DNA of 64,000 nt from Pseudomonas anatoliensis (GCF_017976235.1 NZ_JACVHC010000003.1:1-64000), one strand, 5' to 3'. Positions 1-10,612 are shown, counted from the stretch's first letter. Numbers and translations: made by a program. Notes: generated by a model not told the origin, from the letters alone.

Positions 1-32
1 TGCGCTTCCGATCTCTCGTTAGCGGGAGGCGA

Positions 33-60
33 ATTCTACAGCGTTACTCGCTGTTGTCAA
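33..60 (-). promoter_or_regulatory. rrn operon promoter, proximal (P2-like)
   Basis: On the minus strand a TTGACA -35 (55-60) and a TAGAAT -10 (33-38) are separated by 16 bp and followed by a GC-rich discriminator. The surrounding text matches the leader upstream of 16S rRNA in fluorescent pseudomonads as I know it. Transcription runs leftward out of the window, so the rRNA genes should lie just beyond position 1. The GC-rich discriminator is the usual basis of stringent control. Confidence 0.8.
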
Positions 61-235
61 CACCTCTTTTTCTCCGCTTTCGACCGAGAAGATCGAACCG
101 TTAAAAGAGCCAAACATCACCGCTCTTCCAACTCCTTCCAGGCTTCGATGAACTGAAGCGCCCCGCTCTCGAAACCTACTTAACTCATTGAATCTCAAGG
201 AGTTTTCCGTTTCGGCTGCGCCGGAAGTGGGGCGA

Positions 236-263
236 ATTATAGACGTCTGGAATCTGCCGTCAA
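236..263 (-). promoter_or_regulatory. rrn operon promoter, distal (P1-like) with AT-rich upstream element
   Basis: Minus-strand TTGACG (258-263), 16-bp spacer and consensus TATAAT (236-241), followed by a TCGCCCC discriminator. The AT-rich tract directly upstream (about 264-295) looks like an UP element and runs into the last codons of tyrS, whose stop is at 279-281. With the promoter at 33-60 this makes a tandem pair about 200 bp apart driving the ribosomal operon to the left of the window. Confidence 0.75.
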
Positions 264-278
264 CCGCTATTTTCGATT

Positions 279-1478
279 TTATTCAGATTTCAGCGTGATA
301 CGTGCAAAAGCCTTCTTGCCAGCCTGGCAAACGTGGGTCGCACCCACTACATATATAAAGGAGCGATCAACGACCTCACCATCTATGCGTACACCGCCGG
401 ACGCCAGAAGATCACGCGCCGCCGCCGAGTTCTTCACCAGACCAGCCTTATTAAGGACGGCGGCAATCGGCATATCTTCAGCAGAAGCCAGCTCGATCTC
501 CGGCAGATCATCCGGGAGATCGCCATCCTTCATACGATTACCCGCCGCGCGGTGAGCGTTCGCTGCAGCCTCTTCGCCATGGAAGCGCGCAACGATCTCT
601 TCAGCCAGCTTGATTTTCACATCACGCGGATTGACGCCTGCTTCTACATCAGCACGCAACGCATTGATCTCGTCCATCGAGCGGAAGCTGAGCAATTCGA
701 AGTAACGCCACATCAACGCATCCGGAATCGATACGAGCTTGCTGTACATGACGCCCGGCGCTTCCTGAATACCGACGTAGTTACCCAGTGACTTGGACAT
801 CTTCTTCACGCCATCGAGGCCTTCGAGCAGAGGCATCGTCAGAATGCACTGAGCTTCCTGACCATAACCACGCTGCAGCTCACGCCCCATCAGCAAGTTG
901 AACTTCTGATCGGTACCGCCCAACTCGACGTCCGCACGCAGAGCGACCGAGTCATACCCCTGAACCAGCGGATAGAGAAACTCGTGAATAGCGATTGGCT
1001 GGTTGGTGGTGTAACGCTTGTCGAAGTCATCGCGCTCAAGCATGCGCGCGACGGTGTACTGCGAAGTCAGACGAATGAAGTCCGCCGGCCCCATCTGATC
1101 CATCCAGGTGGAGTTGAAAGCAACTTCGGTTTTCGCCGGATCGAGAATTTTGAACACCTGAGTTTTATAAGTCTCGGCGTTTTCCAGGACCTGCTCACGG
1201 GTCAACGGCGGACGAGTGGCGCTCTTGCCGCTCGGATCACCGATCATCCCGGTGAAGTCCCCTATAAGGAAGATCACCTGATGCCCCAGCTCCTGGAACT
1301 GACGCAGCTTATTAATAAGCACGGTATGACCCAAGTGCAGATCCGGAGCGGTTGGATCAAAACCAGCCTTGATACGCAGCGGTTGGCCGCGCTTGAGCTT
1401 CTCGATCAGCTCGGACTCGACCAACAGTTCTTCCGCACCACGTTTTATCAGCGCTAGCTGCTCTTCAACCGACTTCAT
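279..1478 (-). CDS. tyrS: tyrosyl-tRNA synthetase
   Basis: Charges tRNA-Tyr with tyrosine in the cytoplasm. The 399-residue product has the class I signature HLGH at residues 48-51, KMSKS at 226-230, and a C-terminal S4-like RNA-binding domain (about 335-395). The HLGH form and overall length fit the type-2 (TyrZ-like) TyrRS of pseudomonads. I start at the ATG at 1478 (MKSVEEQ) because the 19 upstream in-frame residues look non-coding and the family begins here. It lies immediately upstream of the rrn promoters and is divergent from the murein endopeptidase gene. Confidence 0.96.
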   Translation of the reverse strand: MKSVEEQLALIKRGAEELLVESELIEKLKRGQPLRIKAGFDPTAPDLHLGHTVLINKLRQFQELGHQVIFLIGDFTGMIGDPSGKSATRPPLTREQVLENAETYKTQVFKILDPAKTEVAFNSTWMDQMGPADFIRLTSQYTVARMLERDDFDKRYTTNQPIAIHEFLYPLVQGYDSVALRADVELGGTDQKFNLLMGRELQRGYGQEAQCILTMPLLEGLDGVKKMSKSLGNYVGIQEAPGVMYSKLVSIPDALMWRYFELLSFRSMDEINALRADVEAGVNPRDVKIKLAEEIVARFHGEEAAANAHRAAGNRMKDGDLPDDLPEIELASAEDMPIAAVLNKAGLVKNSAAARDLLASGGVRIDGEVVDRSFIYVVGATHVCQAGKKAFARITLKSE

Positions 1479-1569
1479 AACAGACCCGCAAGGCTCAGAT
1501 TCAAAGGGAACCAACCATACAAGATCGCGCACCAATTACAAGTTTTGCCCGGCGCACGGACACCAATCC

Positions 1570-1619
1570 ACAGACGCGATGTCTGTAGACTTGCTTCAGA
1601 GATGATTTGGTTATATTTT
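1570..1619 (+). promoter_or_regulatory. candidate mepM promoter with small palindrome
   Basis: TTGCTT (1591-1596), 17 bp, TATTTT (1614-1619) is a plausible sigma-70 promoter for the following gene; an overlapping TATACA is an alternative -10. A 6-bp inverted repeat ACAGAC/GTCTGT with a 5-nt loop sits just upstream (1570-1586). Assignment is by eye only. Confidence 0.35.
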
Positions 1620-1690
1620 ATACAGTTATTTCATCTTCATCATGTCATTCATCTTTTCCAATTCATCACTTTTCAAAGTCAAAATTACCT

Positions 1691-3115
1691 ATGACCACCG
1701 AACCGTCTAAAGCGCCGCCGCTTTACCCGAAGACCCACCTGCTCGCTGCAAGTGGAATCGCCGCCCTTCTCAGCCTGGCGCTCCTGGTATTTCCCTCCAG
1801 TGATGTAGAAGCCAAAAAGACAACCCTGAGCCTTGAACTGGAAAGTCCTGCTGAACAACTGACACAAGATCAAGACGCTGCAGACGCCGCTCAAGCCACA
1901 AATGAGCCTGTAGCCTCGCCGTTCGCCCAAATCGAAAACAGTGAAGAAAACACACCACAAACCGCTGAAGCCGCGCCCGCCCCGGCTCCGATCGCTGAAA
2001 AACCACAAGCCCCTGGCCATCGAGAAGTAGTTGTCGCAAAAGGCGATACGCTATCGACCCTGTTCGAAAAGGTCGGTTTGCCTGCAACCGCTGTGCATGA
2101 CGTTCTGGCCAGCGACAAACAAGCCAAACAGTTCAGCCAGCTCAAGCGCGGCCAGAAACTCGAGTTCGAACTCAATCCTGAAGGTCAACTGACAAGCCTG
2201 CACAGCAAAGTCAACGACGTTGAAACCATCACCCTGACCAAGAATGACAAGGGCTTCACCTTCAACCGAATTACTACAAAACCTACCGTTCGCACCGCCT
2301 ACGCTCACGGTGTAATCAACAGTTCGCTATCGCAATCCGCCGCTCGCGCCGGGCTTTCCCATAGCCTGACCATGGATATGGCCAGTGTCTTCGGCTACGA
2401 CGTTGACTTCGCTCAGGACATTCGCCAGGGCGATGAATTCGATGTGATCTACGAACAGAAAGTGGTCAACGGTAAAGCTGTCGGCACCGGCCCCATCCTG
2501 TCAGCACGCTTCACCAACCGCGGCAAGACTTACACCGCTGTGCGTTACACCAACAAACAGGGTAATAGCAGCTACTACACTGCCGATGGCAACAGCATGC
2601 GCAAGGCGTTCATCCGCACTCCGGTGGACTTCGCCCGCATCAGTTCCAAGTTCTCCATGGGCCGCAAGCACCCAATCCTTAACAAGATCCGCGCCCACAA
2701 AGGCGTCGACTACGCAGCCCCGCGCGGCACGCCGATCAAGGCTGCCGGTGACGGCAAAGTGCTGCTGGCCGGCCGCCGCGGTGGCTACGGCAACACTGTA
2801 ATCATTCAACACGGCAATACTTACCGTACGCTTTACGGCCACATGCAAGGCTTCGCCAAAGGTGTGAAGACCGGCGGCAGCGTCAAGCAGGGCCAAGTGA
2901 TCGGCTATATCGGCACGACCGGCCTGTCGACCGGCCCGCACTTGCACTATGAGTTCCAGGTCAATGGCGTTCACGTCGACCCACTGGGCCAGAAGCTGCC
3001 AATGGCCGATCCAATCGCCAAAGCCGAACGCGCCCGTTTCCTGGCGCAGAGCCAGCCACTGATGGCGCGCATGAACCAAGAGAAGGCCACCATGCTGGCT
3101 TCGAGCAAGCGTTAA
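1691..3115 (+). CDS. mepM: M23-family murein DD-endopeptidase (MepM-like)
   Basis: Predicted peptidoglycan endopeptidase that cuts cross-links during wall growth. The 474-residue protein has one N-terminal membrane anchor (about 17-36), an Ala/Pro/Glu-rich periplasmic linker, a LysM/OapA-like segment (about 115-165) and a C-terminal M23 (LytM) domain. Zinc ligands are intact: H336 and D340 in HKGVD, and the HLH of GPHLHYEF at 417-419. The ATG at 1691 (MTTEPSK) is chosen over the in-frame start at 1607, which would place 28 unlikely residues before the anchor. It is followed 3 bp later by anmK, so wall cleavage and recycling genes are probably co-transcribed. Confidence 0.9.
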   Translation: MTTEPSKAPPLYPKTHLLAASGIAALLSLALLVFPSSDVEAKKTTLSLELESPAEQLTQDQDAADAAQATNEPVASPFAQIENSEENTPQTAEAAPAPAPIAEKPQAPGHREVVVAKGDTLSTLFEKVGLPATAVHDVLASDKQAKQFSQLKRGQKLEFELNPEGQLTSLHSKVNDVETITLTKNDKGFTFNRITTKPTVRTAYAHGVINSSLSQSAARAGLSHSLTMDMASVFGYDVDFAQDIRQGDEFDVIYEQKVVNGKAVGTGPILSARFTNRGKTYTAVRYTNKQGNSSYYTADGNSMRKAFIRTPVDFARISSKFSMGRKHPILNKIRAHKGVDYAAPRGTPIKAAGDGKVLLAGRRGGYGNTVIIQHGNTYRTLYGHMQGFAKGVKTGGSVKQGQVIGYIGTTGLSTGPHLHYEFQVNGVHVDPLGQKLPMADPIAKAERARFLAQSQPLMARMNQEKATMLASSKR

Positions 3116-4210
<1,095 letters not shown>

Positions 4211-4228
4211 GCAAAACGTCGGCAATAA

Positions 4229-4265
4229 AAAACGCCGCAGAACCGTAAGGCTCTGCGGCGTTTTA
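4229..4265. terminator. bidirectional terminator between anmK and erpA
   Basis: Stem AACGCCGCAGA/TCTGCGGCGTT with a short loop, preceded by an A-run and followed by TTTTAT, so it can serve both convergent genes. Confidence 0.85.
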
Positions 4266-4285
4266 TCGTGTGCAGCGAAGTACGA

Positions 4286-4636
4286 TCAGATCGAAAACGA
4301 CGAGCCGCAACCACACGTCGTGGAAGCATTCGGGTTCTTGATCACGAAGCGAGAACCTTCCAGACCTTCCTGGTAGTCCACCTCCGCACCGGCCAAGTAC
4401 TGGAAGCTCATCGGATCAACCACCAGACTTACGCCTTCGCGCTCGACAATGGTGTCGTCCTCGGCAACATCTTCATCGAAGGTGAAACCGTATTGAAACC
4501 CTGAACAACCGCCGCCCGTAACGAATACGCGCAGCTTCAAGCGATCATTCCCCTCTTCATCGACCAGGCTCTTCACCTTGTGCGCAGCACCTTGGGTGAA
4601 TTGCAAAGCCGTGGGGGTGAAGGATTCGACGCTCAT
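4286..4636 (-). CDS. erpA: iron-sulfur cluster insertion protein ErpA
   Basis: A-type carrier that delivers Fe-S clusters to apo-proteins. It has 116 residues with the three conserved cysteines of the HesB/IscA fold: C44 in [10 protein letters not shown], and C108 and C110 in the C-terminal CGCG motif. The N-terminal sequence and length fit ErpA rather than IscA. It is monocistronic, between the terminator shared with anmK and its own promoter. HemJ, encoded nearby, is another haem/metal-cofactor function. Confidence 0.93.
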   Translation of the reverse strand: MSVESFTPTALQFTQGAAHKVKSLVDEEGNDRLKLRVFVTGGGCSGFQYGFTFDEDVAEDDTIVEREGVSLVVDPMSFQYLAGAEVDYQEGLEGSRFVIKNPNASTTCGCGSSFSI

Positions 4637-4683
4637 GCTGACTATCTCCCGGCGTTACGCCGCCATAATGCGTGATGACGCGC

Positions 4684-4713
4684 ATTATCCGCTTGTCCGA
4701 GAAAATCGGTCAA
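4684..4713 (-). promoter_or_regulatory. erpA promoter
   Basis: Minus strand TTGACC (4708-4713), 18-bp spacer, GATAAT (4684-4689), about 50 bp upstream of the erpA start. Confidence 0.55.
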
Positions 4714-4758
4714 CTATTGTTACGGTATATCAATAAAGCCGACGAGCTGTTCAGAATG

Positions 4759-4789
4759 CAAAAAGGCCCGTTCAACGGGCCTTTTTGCT
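4759..4789 (-). terminator. argC terminator
   Basis: AAAGGCCCGTT/AACGGGCCTTT hairpin with a T-run on both strands, lying 16 bp beyond the argC stop codon. Confidence 0.85.
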
Positions 4790-4804
4790 GTGCGACTTAA
4801 AGTG

Positions 4805-5839
4805 TTACGGCAGCATACCGGCGTGAGACAAGCCGAAACGCTCATCCAGCCCGAACAGGATGTTCATGTTCTGTACCGCCTGCCCCGAGGCGCCTTTGAC
4901 CAGATTGTCGATCACCGACAACACCACCACCAGATCGCCATCCTGTGGACGGTGAACCGCGATGCGGCAGACGTTGGCGCCACGCACGCTGCGGGTCTCC
5001 GGATGGCTGCCAGCCGGCATGACATCGACGAACGGTTCGTTGGCATAACGCTTTTCAAACAGCGCCTGCAGATCAACCGAGCGATCAACCACTGTCGCGT
5101 AAAGCGTGGAGTGAATCCCACGGATCATCGGAGTCAGGTGAGGCACGAAGGTCAGACCAACATCCTTGCCCACCGCACGACGCAAACCCTGGCGAATTTC
5201 CGGCAGATGACGGTGACCTTTCACCGCATAAGCCTTCATGCTTTCCGACGTCTCGGAGTACAACGAGCCTACAGCCGCGCCGCGACCGGCACCGCTGACA
5301 CCGGATTTGCAGTCGGCAATCAAACGCGAGGTGTCGGCCAGACCTGCTTCAAGCAGCGGCAGAAAACCCAATTGCGTAGCCGTCGGATAGCACCCTGGCA
5401 CTGCGATCAAACGGGCTTTCCTGATTTGCTCACGATTGACTTCCGGCAGACCGTAGACCGCCTCATCCAGCAACTCTGGTGCGCCGTGCGGCTGACCGTA
5501 CCACTTGGCCCATTCCTCAGCGTCTTGCAGACGGAAGTCTGCCGACAGATCGATGACCTTCGTACCTGCCGCCAGCAGCTCACCCGCCAGAGCGTGAGCG
5601 ACACCGTGCGGCGTGGCGAAGAACACCACGTCGCAAGCGCCGAGGGTTTTGATGTCCGGCACGCTGAAGGCCAAGCCGTCGTAATGACCGCGCAGGTTCG
5701 GGTACATATCAGCCACGGCCAGACCGGCCTCGGATCGGGAAGTGATGACTGCCACTTCTGCCTGCGGATGCTGTGCCAACAGACGCAGCAGTTCGACACC
5801 GGTGTAACCCGTGCCGCCGACGATACCGACCTTGACCAT
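4805..5839 (-). CDS. argC: N-acetyl-gamma-glutamyl-phosphate reductase
   Basis: Third step of arginine biosynthesis: NADPH-dependent reduction of N-acetylglutamyl phosphate to the semialdehyde. It has 344 residues with the nucleotide-binding loop GGTGYTG (8-14) and the active-site cysteine C150 in [11 protein letters not shown] start at the ATG at 5839 (MVKVGIVGG), since the fold begins directly with the beta-strand of the Rossmann domain; the 24 upstream in-frame residues are not family-like. It ends at a terminator and is divergent from hemJ. Confidence 0.95.
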   Translation of the reverse strand: MVKVGIVGGTGYTGVELLRLLAQHPQAEVAVITSRSEAGLAVADMYPNLRGHYDGLAFSVPDIKTLGACDVVFFATPHGVAHALAGELLAAGTKVIDLSADFRLQDAEEWAKWYGQPHGAPELLDEAVYGLPEVNREQIRKARLIAVPGCYPTATQLGFLPLLEAGLADTSRLIADCKSGVSGAGRGAAVGSLYSETSESMKAYAVKGHRHLPEIRQGLRRAVGKDVGLTFVPHLTPMIRGIHSTLYATVVDRSVDLQALFEKRYANEPFVDVMPAGSHPETRSVRGANVCRIAVHRPQDGDLVVVLSVIDNLVKGASGQAVQNMNILFGLDERFGLSHAGMLP

Positions 5840-5974
5840 AAACCTGCCCTCAACGAACCCACTGGAAAGCCGTCGATAATAGGGGCCGCGCGCGCCTGCG
5901 ACAACCGTCAAGGTGACGTGCGGACGCTCAAGCCTCTACTATCCAGGCTACCGTGAACCTGGGAATAACTAAAA

Positions 5975-6403
5975 ATGCTCTATCTGTGGATCAAAGCGTT
6001 TCATATCGTCAGCCTCGTGTGCTGGTTTGCCGGGCTGTTCTACCTGCCGCGGCTGTTCGTTTATCACGCACAGAGTGAAGACACGATCAGCAAAGAACGC
6101 TTCAGCGTCATGGAGCGCAAGCTCTATCGCGGCATCATGGGCCCGGCGATGATCGCCACGCTGATCTTCGGTGGCTGGCTGATCTACCTCAACCCGAGCA
6201 TTTTCAGCATGGGCGGCTGGATTCACGCCAAGCTGACCCTTGTCGTCTTGCTGATCGGCTACCACCACATGTGCGGCGCGCAGGTAAAACGTTTTGCCCG
6301 TGGCGAGAACACCCGCAGCCATGTCTTTTATCGCTGGTTCAATGAAGTGCCGGTTCTGATATTGCTGGCTATCGTAATTCTGGTGGTGGTCAAGCCGTTC
6401 TAA
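5975..6403 (+). CDS. hemJ: protoporphyrinogen IX oxidase HemJ
   Basis: Integral membrane enzyme catalysing the penultimate haem-biosynthesis step in bacteria that lack HemG/HemY. It has 142 residues with four hydrophobic segments (about 5-25, 53-72, 82-101, 121-139). A histidine in the first helix (H10) and the conserved pattern WFAGLFYLPRLFVYH fit the HemJ (former UPF0093) family. It stands alone between argC (divergent) and the flavoprotein gene downstream. Confidence 0.88.
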   Translation: MLYLWIKAFHIVSLVCWFAGLFYLPRLFVYHAQSEDTISKERFSVMERKLYRGIMGPAMIATLIFGGWLIYLNPSIFSMGGWIHAKLTLVVLLIGYHHMCGAQVKRFARGENTRSHVFYRWFNEVPVLILLAIVILVVVKPF

Positions 6404-6436
6404 CTTCAACCAGTACAAATCTTTGGGGTGTTCCTA

Positions 6437-7405
6437 ATGTCGCTGCCCGTTCTGCTCGAACAACGTCTGCGCTTGCCTGTAGTGGTGGCGCCGATGTTCC
6501 TGATTTCCAACCCGGAACTGGTACTGGCCTGCTGCCGTAATGGCGTGGTCGGCAGCTTCCCGGCGCTGAACCAGCGCGAAAGCAGCGGGTTCAAAGCCTG
6601 GCTGGAGCAGATCGAGGCGGGCCTGGCGACACTGGACAATCCGGCGCCGTATGCGGTGAACCTGATCGTTCACAACAGCAACCCGCGCTTGCAGGCGGAC
6701 CTGGCTATTTGCGTCGAACATAAAGTGCCGATCGTCATCACCAGCCTCGGCGCGGTGAAAGATTTAGTCGACGCGGTGCACAGTTATGGAGGCTTGGTCT
6801 TCCATGATGTAACCACTCGCCGCCATGCCGAGAAAGCCGCCGAGGCTGGCGTCGATGGTTTGATTGCCGTCGCAGCCGGCGCCGGGGGCCATGCAGGTAC
6901 GTGGAGTCCATTTGCGCTGATCGCCGAGATCCGTCAGTTCTTCGACAAAACGCTATTGCTTGCAGGATGTTTGAACCATGGCCATGAGATTCTGGCCGCT
7001 CAATTGCTCGGTGCGGATTTGGCCTACTTCGGTACGCGATTTATCGGCACCACCGAAAGTCATGCGCCTGACGCCTACAAGGAGATGCTGCTGACAGCCA
7101 AAGCAGCCGACATCATTCATACTCCAGCGGTGTCGGGGGTGCCGGCCAGCTTCATGCGCCAAAGCCTCGAGGCTGCGGGTTTCGACCTGGCGGCGCTGCA
7201 AGGCAAAGGCGAAGTCAATTTCGGTGACAAGCTCAAGCCGATCAGCGATGAAGCCAAAGCCTGGAAGACTGTCTGGTCTGCCGGTCAGGGTGTCGGGCAG
7301 ATTGATGATCTGCCCAGCGTGGATCAGTTGATCACCCGCCTCGACACTGAATACCGGCAGGCTCAGGAACGTGCCGCGCAGTTGCCGCAACGCTGGCCGC
7401 GCTAA
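6437..7405 (+). CDS. nitronate monooxygenase / 2-nitropropane dioxygenase-like flavoprotein
   Basis: A TIM-barrel FMN protein of the NMO family, 322 residues. It shows the typical N-terminal PVVVAPMFLISN strand, a mid-protein GAGGHAGTWSPF phosphate-binding loop with the proposed catalytic histidine, and a C-terminal GTRFIGTTES stretch. Members oxidise alkyl nitronates such as propionate-3-nitronate, but the physiological substrate here is unknown. The ATG at 6437 follows a GGGGTG ribosome site by 6 bases. A terminator follows the gene. Confidence 0.82.
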   Translation: MSLPVLLEQRLRLPVVVAPMFLISNPELVLACCRNGVVGSFPALNQRESSGFKAWLEQIEAGLATLDNPAPYAVNLIVHNSNPRLQADLAICVEHKVPIVITSLGAVKDLVDAVHSYGGLVFHDVTTRRHAEKAAEAGVDGLIAVAAGAGGHAGTWSPFALIAEIRQFFDKTLLLAGCLNHGHEILAAQLLGADLAYFGTRFIGTTESHAPDAYKEMLLTAKAADIIHTPAVSGVPASFMRQSLEAAGFDLAALQGKGEVNFGDKLKPISDEAKAWKTVWSAGQGVGQIDDLPSVDQLITRLDTEYRQAQERAAQLPQRWPR

Positions 7406-7416
7406 GAAAAAATCAG

Positions 7417-7440
7417 GCCAGTCGCTAGCGGACTGGCTTT
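7417..7440 (+). terminator. terminator after the nitronate monooxygenase gene
   Basis: Perfect 7-bp stem GCCAGTC/GACTGGC around a 7-nt loop, followed by TTTA and preceded by an A-run. Confidence 0.65.
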
Positions 7441-7484
7441 ACACTGACGACCTTTCAATCTATCGCGACAAGGATGCCTCGGCC

Positions 7485-8435
7485 ATGAGCGACCCCCGTT
7501 ACAAGATCGTTTTCGATGGAGCTCTACAGCCCGGTGTCGATATCACCACCGCCAAGCTTAATCTCGCAGATCTATTCAAAAGCGAAGTGGCCAGCATTGA
7601 GCGGCTGTTCAACGGCAGCACCGTGGCACTCAAGCGCGATCTGTCTCACAGCGAAGCGCAGACCTATCTGCAAGCATTGAACAAAACCGGGATCGACGCC
7701 CGGATCGAAGCCGAAACAGCCATCGAGCTGAACCTCTCGGACGTACGCGAACAATCCGCTGCCGTGGCAGAGCCCATTTCGCCTTATGCGCCACCGCGGG
7801 CCAGCGTCGGTGAAACCTTCGCAGGGTTTGCACCGCTCAAACCGCTTGGTGTGGAAGGCCGGATCGGTCGTTTGCGCTTCTTGGCCTGGACGATGGTCGT
7901 GACATTGGTAAGCCTGCCGATCATCAGCATTTTCGCGCTGATTGCCGTGGGACTGGTCAGCACAGAATCCACCAGCGGACTGATCATCGGCGGCATCGTC
8001 GCGCTCTTTCTGGGTTTGGCGCTTATCGTCATCAGCATTTTCTTCACCGTGCAACGCCTGCACGATATCGGTTGGTCCGGCTGGCTGTGGTTGCTGACCC
8101 TGGTCCCATTCGTGGGCAGCATCTTTCCTTTTGTACTCATGGTCGTGCCGGGCAATACCGGTGCCAACCGATACGGGCCACCACCTCCGCCCAACAACAC
8201 AGCAGTCAAGGTTTTGAGTGCACTGTGGATCGTCTTTATCGGGTTGTTTTTCTTGGGCGGGATACTCGGCGGGATTTCGGCCATCCAGCAGGAATACGAA
8301 ACCAGCCTCGAAAGCAGCTACGACAGCGGCTCGATGACCACCGATGAAGTTGAAGTAGAGGTCGAACCGGCAGCGAATTCCAGCGACGAAGCAGCCGAAG
8401 CGGCGCAGGCCCCTGTAGACTCTGCGGAAGAATGA
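7485..8435 (+). CDS. DUF805 membrane protein with N-terminal soluble domain
   Basis: Unknown function. Of 316 residues, the first ~85 form a small alpha/beta domain (PRYKIVFDGALQPGVD...). A linker follows, then a DUF805 region with RIGRLRFLAW and four hydrophobic helices (about 140-270), ending in an acidic Glu/Ala-rich tail. The characteristic RLHDIGWSGW and ANRYGPPP motifs of DUF805 are present. The ATG at 7485 is chosen because the longer in-frame version would run across the upstream terminator and gene end; AAGGA at 7470 is a modest ribosome site. Confidence 0.8.
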   Translation: MSDPRYKIVFDGALQPGVDITTAKLNLADLFKSEVASIERLFNGSTVALKRDLSHSEAQTYLQALNKTGIDARIEAETAIELNLSDVREQSAAVAEPISPYAPPRASVGETFAGFAPLKPLGVEGRIGRLRFLAWTMVVTLVSLPIISIFALIAVGLVSTESTSGLIIGGIVALFLGLALIVISIFFTVQRLHDIGWSGWLWLLTLVPFVGSIFPFVLMVVPGNTGANRYGPPPPPNNTAVKVLSALWIVFIGLFFLGGILGGISAIQQEYETSLESSYDSGSMTTDEVEVEVEPAANSSDEAAEAAQAPVDSAEE

Positions 8436-8496
8436 ACAGCGCTCCCCGCCGTGACACCCGCGTCGCTGGCGCGGAGCTGTTGCGATGGAGAACTGC

Positions 8497-9285
8497 ATGA
8501 CCCGTTACGCTCTGATCACTGGCGCCTCCAGCGGCATCGGCCTGGCCATGGCCGAAGCGCTGGCCCGGCGCGGCCGCAGCCTGATTCTGGTGGCACGACA
8601 GCGTGATCAGCTGGAAAGTATTGCAATCGAACTGACCCAGCGCTTCGGCGTCGAGGTCCTGTTCCGTGCCTGCGATCTGGGCGAACCGCTGCGCCTGTCC
8701 GGCTTCTTGCTGGAGCTGGAAGAAGGTGACCGGCAAATCGACCTGTTGGTGAACTGCGCCGGCATCGGTACTTGCGGCCCTTTCCTGGCTCAGGACTGGA
8801 TGACCGAGCAGGACCTGATCGAAGTAAACATCCTCGCCCTCACCCGCCTGTGCCATGCGATTGGCAACAGCATGGCGCTGCAGGGTGGCGGACAGATTCT
8901 CAACGTTGCCTCCGTGGCGGCGTTCAATCCTGGCCCGTGGATGAGCACCTATTACGCCAGCAAGGCTTATGTGCTGCACTTCTCCGAAGCATTGCGAGTT
9001 GAGCTCAAGCAAAGCGCGGTGAAAGTTTCGGTGCTCTGCCCAGGCCCGACCCGCACGGCTTTTTTCAGCACTGCGCAGTTGAACAGTGACAAACTCAAAG
9101 ACAGCAAAATGCTGATGAGCCCCGAAGAAGTCGCGCTCTATACCGTTCGCGCGCTGGAGAAAAATCGCGCGATCATCATTCCGGGTCGGCGCAACCGCTG
9201 GGTCGCGTTTTTACCGCGACTGGGTTCGCGCTGGCTGAACCGCACCATCGTCGGCATGGTCAACAAGGCCTACTGCCCGCGCTGA
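8497..9285 (+). CDS. short-chain dehydrogenase/reductase
   Basis: NAD(P)-dependent oxidoreductase of the classical SDR family, 262 residues. The cofactor loop GASSGIG lies at residues 9-15, NCAG near 90 stabilises the fold, and the catalytic Ser-Tyr-Lys triad is visible (NVASVAAF, then YYASKAY). The C-terminal extension (RRNRWVAFLPRLGSRWLNRTIVG) resembles the DltE/YqjQ-like group. Substrate cannot be read from sequence. The ATG at 8497 follows TGGAGA by about 6 nt; the in-frame ATG at 8485 has no such site. Confidence 0.85.
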   Translation: MTRYALITGASSGIGLAMAEALARRGRSLILVARQRDQLESIAIELTQRFGVEVLFRACDLGEPLRLSGFLLELEEGDRQIDLLVNCAGIGTCGPFLAQDWMTEQDLIEVNILALTRLCHAIGNSMALQGGGQILNVASVAAFNPGPWMSTYYASKAYVLHFSEALRVELKQSAVKVSVLCPGPTRTAFFSTAQLNSDKLKDSKMLMSPEEVALYTVRALEKNRAIIIPGRRNRWVAFLPRLGSRWLNRTIVGMVNKAYCPR

Positions 9286-9365
9286 TCTGTCCTACGGCAA
9301 AACACTGGGCGGGTTCAGTCCCCATGAGTACACTCAGACCAGCCCAAACAACGGAGAAAACAGCA

Positions 9366-9704
9366 GTGGATACTCTGTTCACCAAGATCATCAACCGGGA
9401 AATCCCGGCCAACATCATCTACGAGGACGACCAGGTTCTGGCCTTCCACGATATCGCCCCTCAGGCACCGGTGCATTTTCTGGTGATCCCAAAAAAACCG
9501 GTGCGCACCCTCAATGACCTGACCGAAGACGACAAGGCACTGGCCGGGCATATCCTGTTTACCGCGCAACGTCTGGCACTGGAACTGGGCTGTGAAGAGG
9601 GTTTCCGGGTCGTCATGAACTGCAATGAAAAGGGTGGGCAGACCGTCTACCACATTCATATGCACGTACTCGGACAACGCCAGATGAACTGGCCGCCGGG
9701 CTGA
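9366..9704 (+). CDS. HIT-family nucleotide hydrolase (HinT-like)
   Basis: Histidine-triad purine phosphoramidase-type protein, 112 residues, with the HIHMHV triad near the C-terminus. I use the GTG at 9366 (VDTLFTKIINREIPA): it follows an ACGGAG ribosome site and gives the usual start of pseudomonad homologues, while the ATG at 9324 adds 14 non-conserved residues. Cytoplasmic; probably cleaves P-N bonds of adenylated molecules. Confidence 0.85.
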   Translation: MDTLFTKIINREIPANIIYEDDQVLAFHDIAPQAPVHFLVIPKKPVRTLNDLTEDDKALAGHILFTAQRLALELGCEEGFRVVMNCNEKGGQTVYHIHMHVLGQRQMNWPPG

Positions 9705-9719
9705 TCCAGCGCGACCTGT

Positions 9720-9752
9720 GTAGGAGCTGCCGAAGGCTCGGGCCGCTCCTAC
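9720..9752. repeat. REP singlet, GTAGGAGC family
   Basis: Imperfect palindrome bounded by GTAGGAGC and GCTCCTAC with the CTGCCGAAGGCT core, in the gap between the HIT gene and coq7. Confidence 0.7.
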
Positions 9753-9853
9753 ATGAAGCGTCATCAAGCATGAACAGCCACAAATGACCCAGCGCAAACC
9801 TTCTCCGGCCGATTCGGTTAAACTGGCCGCCGAGATTCTTCCCGGAGGTCAGC

Positions 9854-10501
9854 ATGACTACCCAACGTCACTACTCGCCGATTGACCGTCTTCTGCTGCA
9901 AGCCGATGCCGCGATGCGTACCTTGCTGCCCTTCAGCGGCCAGCCGTACCGTCCATCACCGGCGATTCTGCAGCCGGAAACCCAGATGAGCGACGAAGAC
10001 ACCCGCCACGTCGCCGGGCTGATGCGCATCAACCACACCGGCGAAGTCTGTGCCCAGGCGCTGTATCAGGGACAGGCGCTGACCGCCAAGCTGCCACAAG
10101 TGCGCAAGGCCATGGAGCACGCAGCCGAAGAAGAGATTGACCATCTGGTCTGGTGCGAACAGCGTATTCACCAGTTGGGCAGTCATACCAGCGTGCTCAA
10201 TCCGCTGTTCTATGGCATGTCGTTCGGGATTGGCGCTGTGGCCGGTCTGATCAGCGACAAGGTCAGCCTCGGGTTTGTTGCGGCGACCGAGCATCAGGTA
10301 TGCAAGCACTTGAACGAGCACCTGGAGCAACTGCCAGTCGAGGACGAAAAGTCCCGGGCGATCCTTGAACAGATGCGCATTGATGAAGAGCATCATGCCG
10401 AGAGTGCGCTGGACGCGGGTGGTTTCCGGTTTCCGGCGCCGGTGAAGTTCGGGATGAGTCTGTTGGCCAAGGTGATGACCAAGAGTACTTATCGGATCTA
10501 A
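9854..10501 (+). CDS. coq7: 2-polyprenyl-3-methyl-6-methoxy-1,4-benzoquinone monooxygenase
   Basis: Di-iron hydroxylase for the last ring hydroxylation of ubiquinone synthesis; 215 residues, the pseudomonad alternative to UbiF. Two EXXH-type iron-binding segments are visible: EEEIDHL near residue 95 and DEEHHAESA near residue 178, plus [14 protein letters not shown] at about 60. A strong GGAGG ribosome site lies 8 bases upstream. Membrane-associated by family knowledge. It is convergent with speD across a shared terminator. Confidence 0.93.
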   Translation: MTTQRHYSPIDRLLLQADAAMRTLLPFSGQPYRPSPAILQPETQMSDEDTRHVAGLMRINHTGEVCAQALYQGQALTAKLPQVRKAMEHAAEEEIDHLVWCEQRIHQLGSHTSVLNPLFYGMSFGIGAVAGLISDKVSLGFVAATEHQVCKHLNEHLEQLPVEDEKSRAILEQMRIDEEHHAESALDAGGFRFPAPVKFGMSLLAKVMTKSTYRI

Positions 10502-10528
10502 AGTTTGCATCGTCAGACAGGGACTTAT

Positions 10529-10556
10529 CGCTGGCAAGCCAGCTCCCACAGGGTCC
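10529..10556. repeat. degenerate REP-like hairpin
   Basis: GCTGGC/GCCAGC palindrome followed by TCCCACAGGG, resembling the second REP class of fluorescent pseudomonads. Confidence 0.45.
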
Positions 10557-10566
10557 TGTAGCGAAA

Positions 10567-10600
10567 CAAAAAAAAGGCGACCGAAAGGTCGCCTTTTTTG
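10567..10600. terminator. bidirectional terminator between coq7 and speD
   Basis: GGCGACC/GGTCGCC stem with GAAA loop, flanked by an eight-A run on one side and TTTTTT on the other. Confidence 0.9.
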
Positions 10601-10612
10601 TGCCTGAAACTC

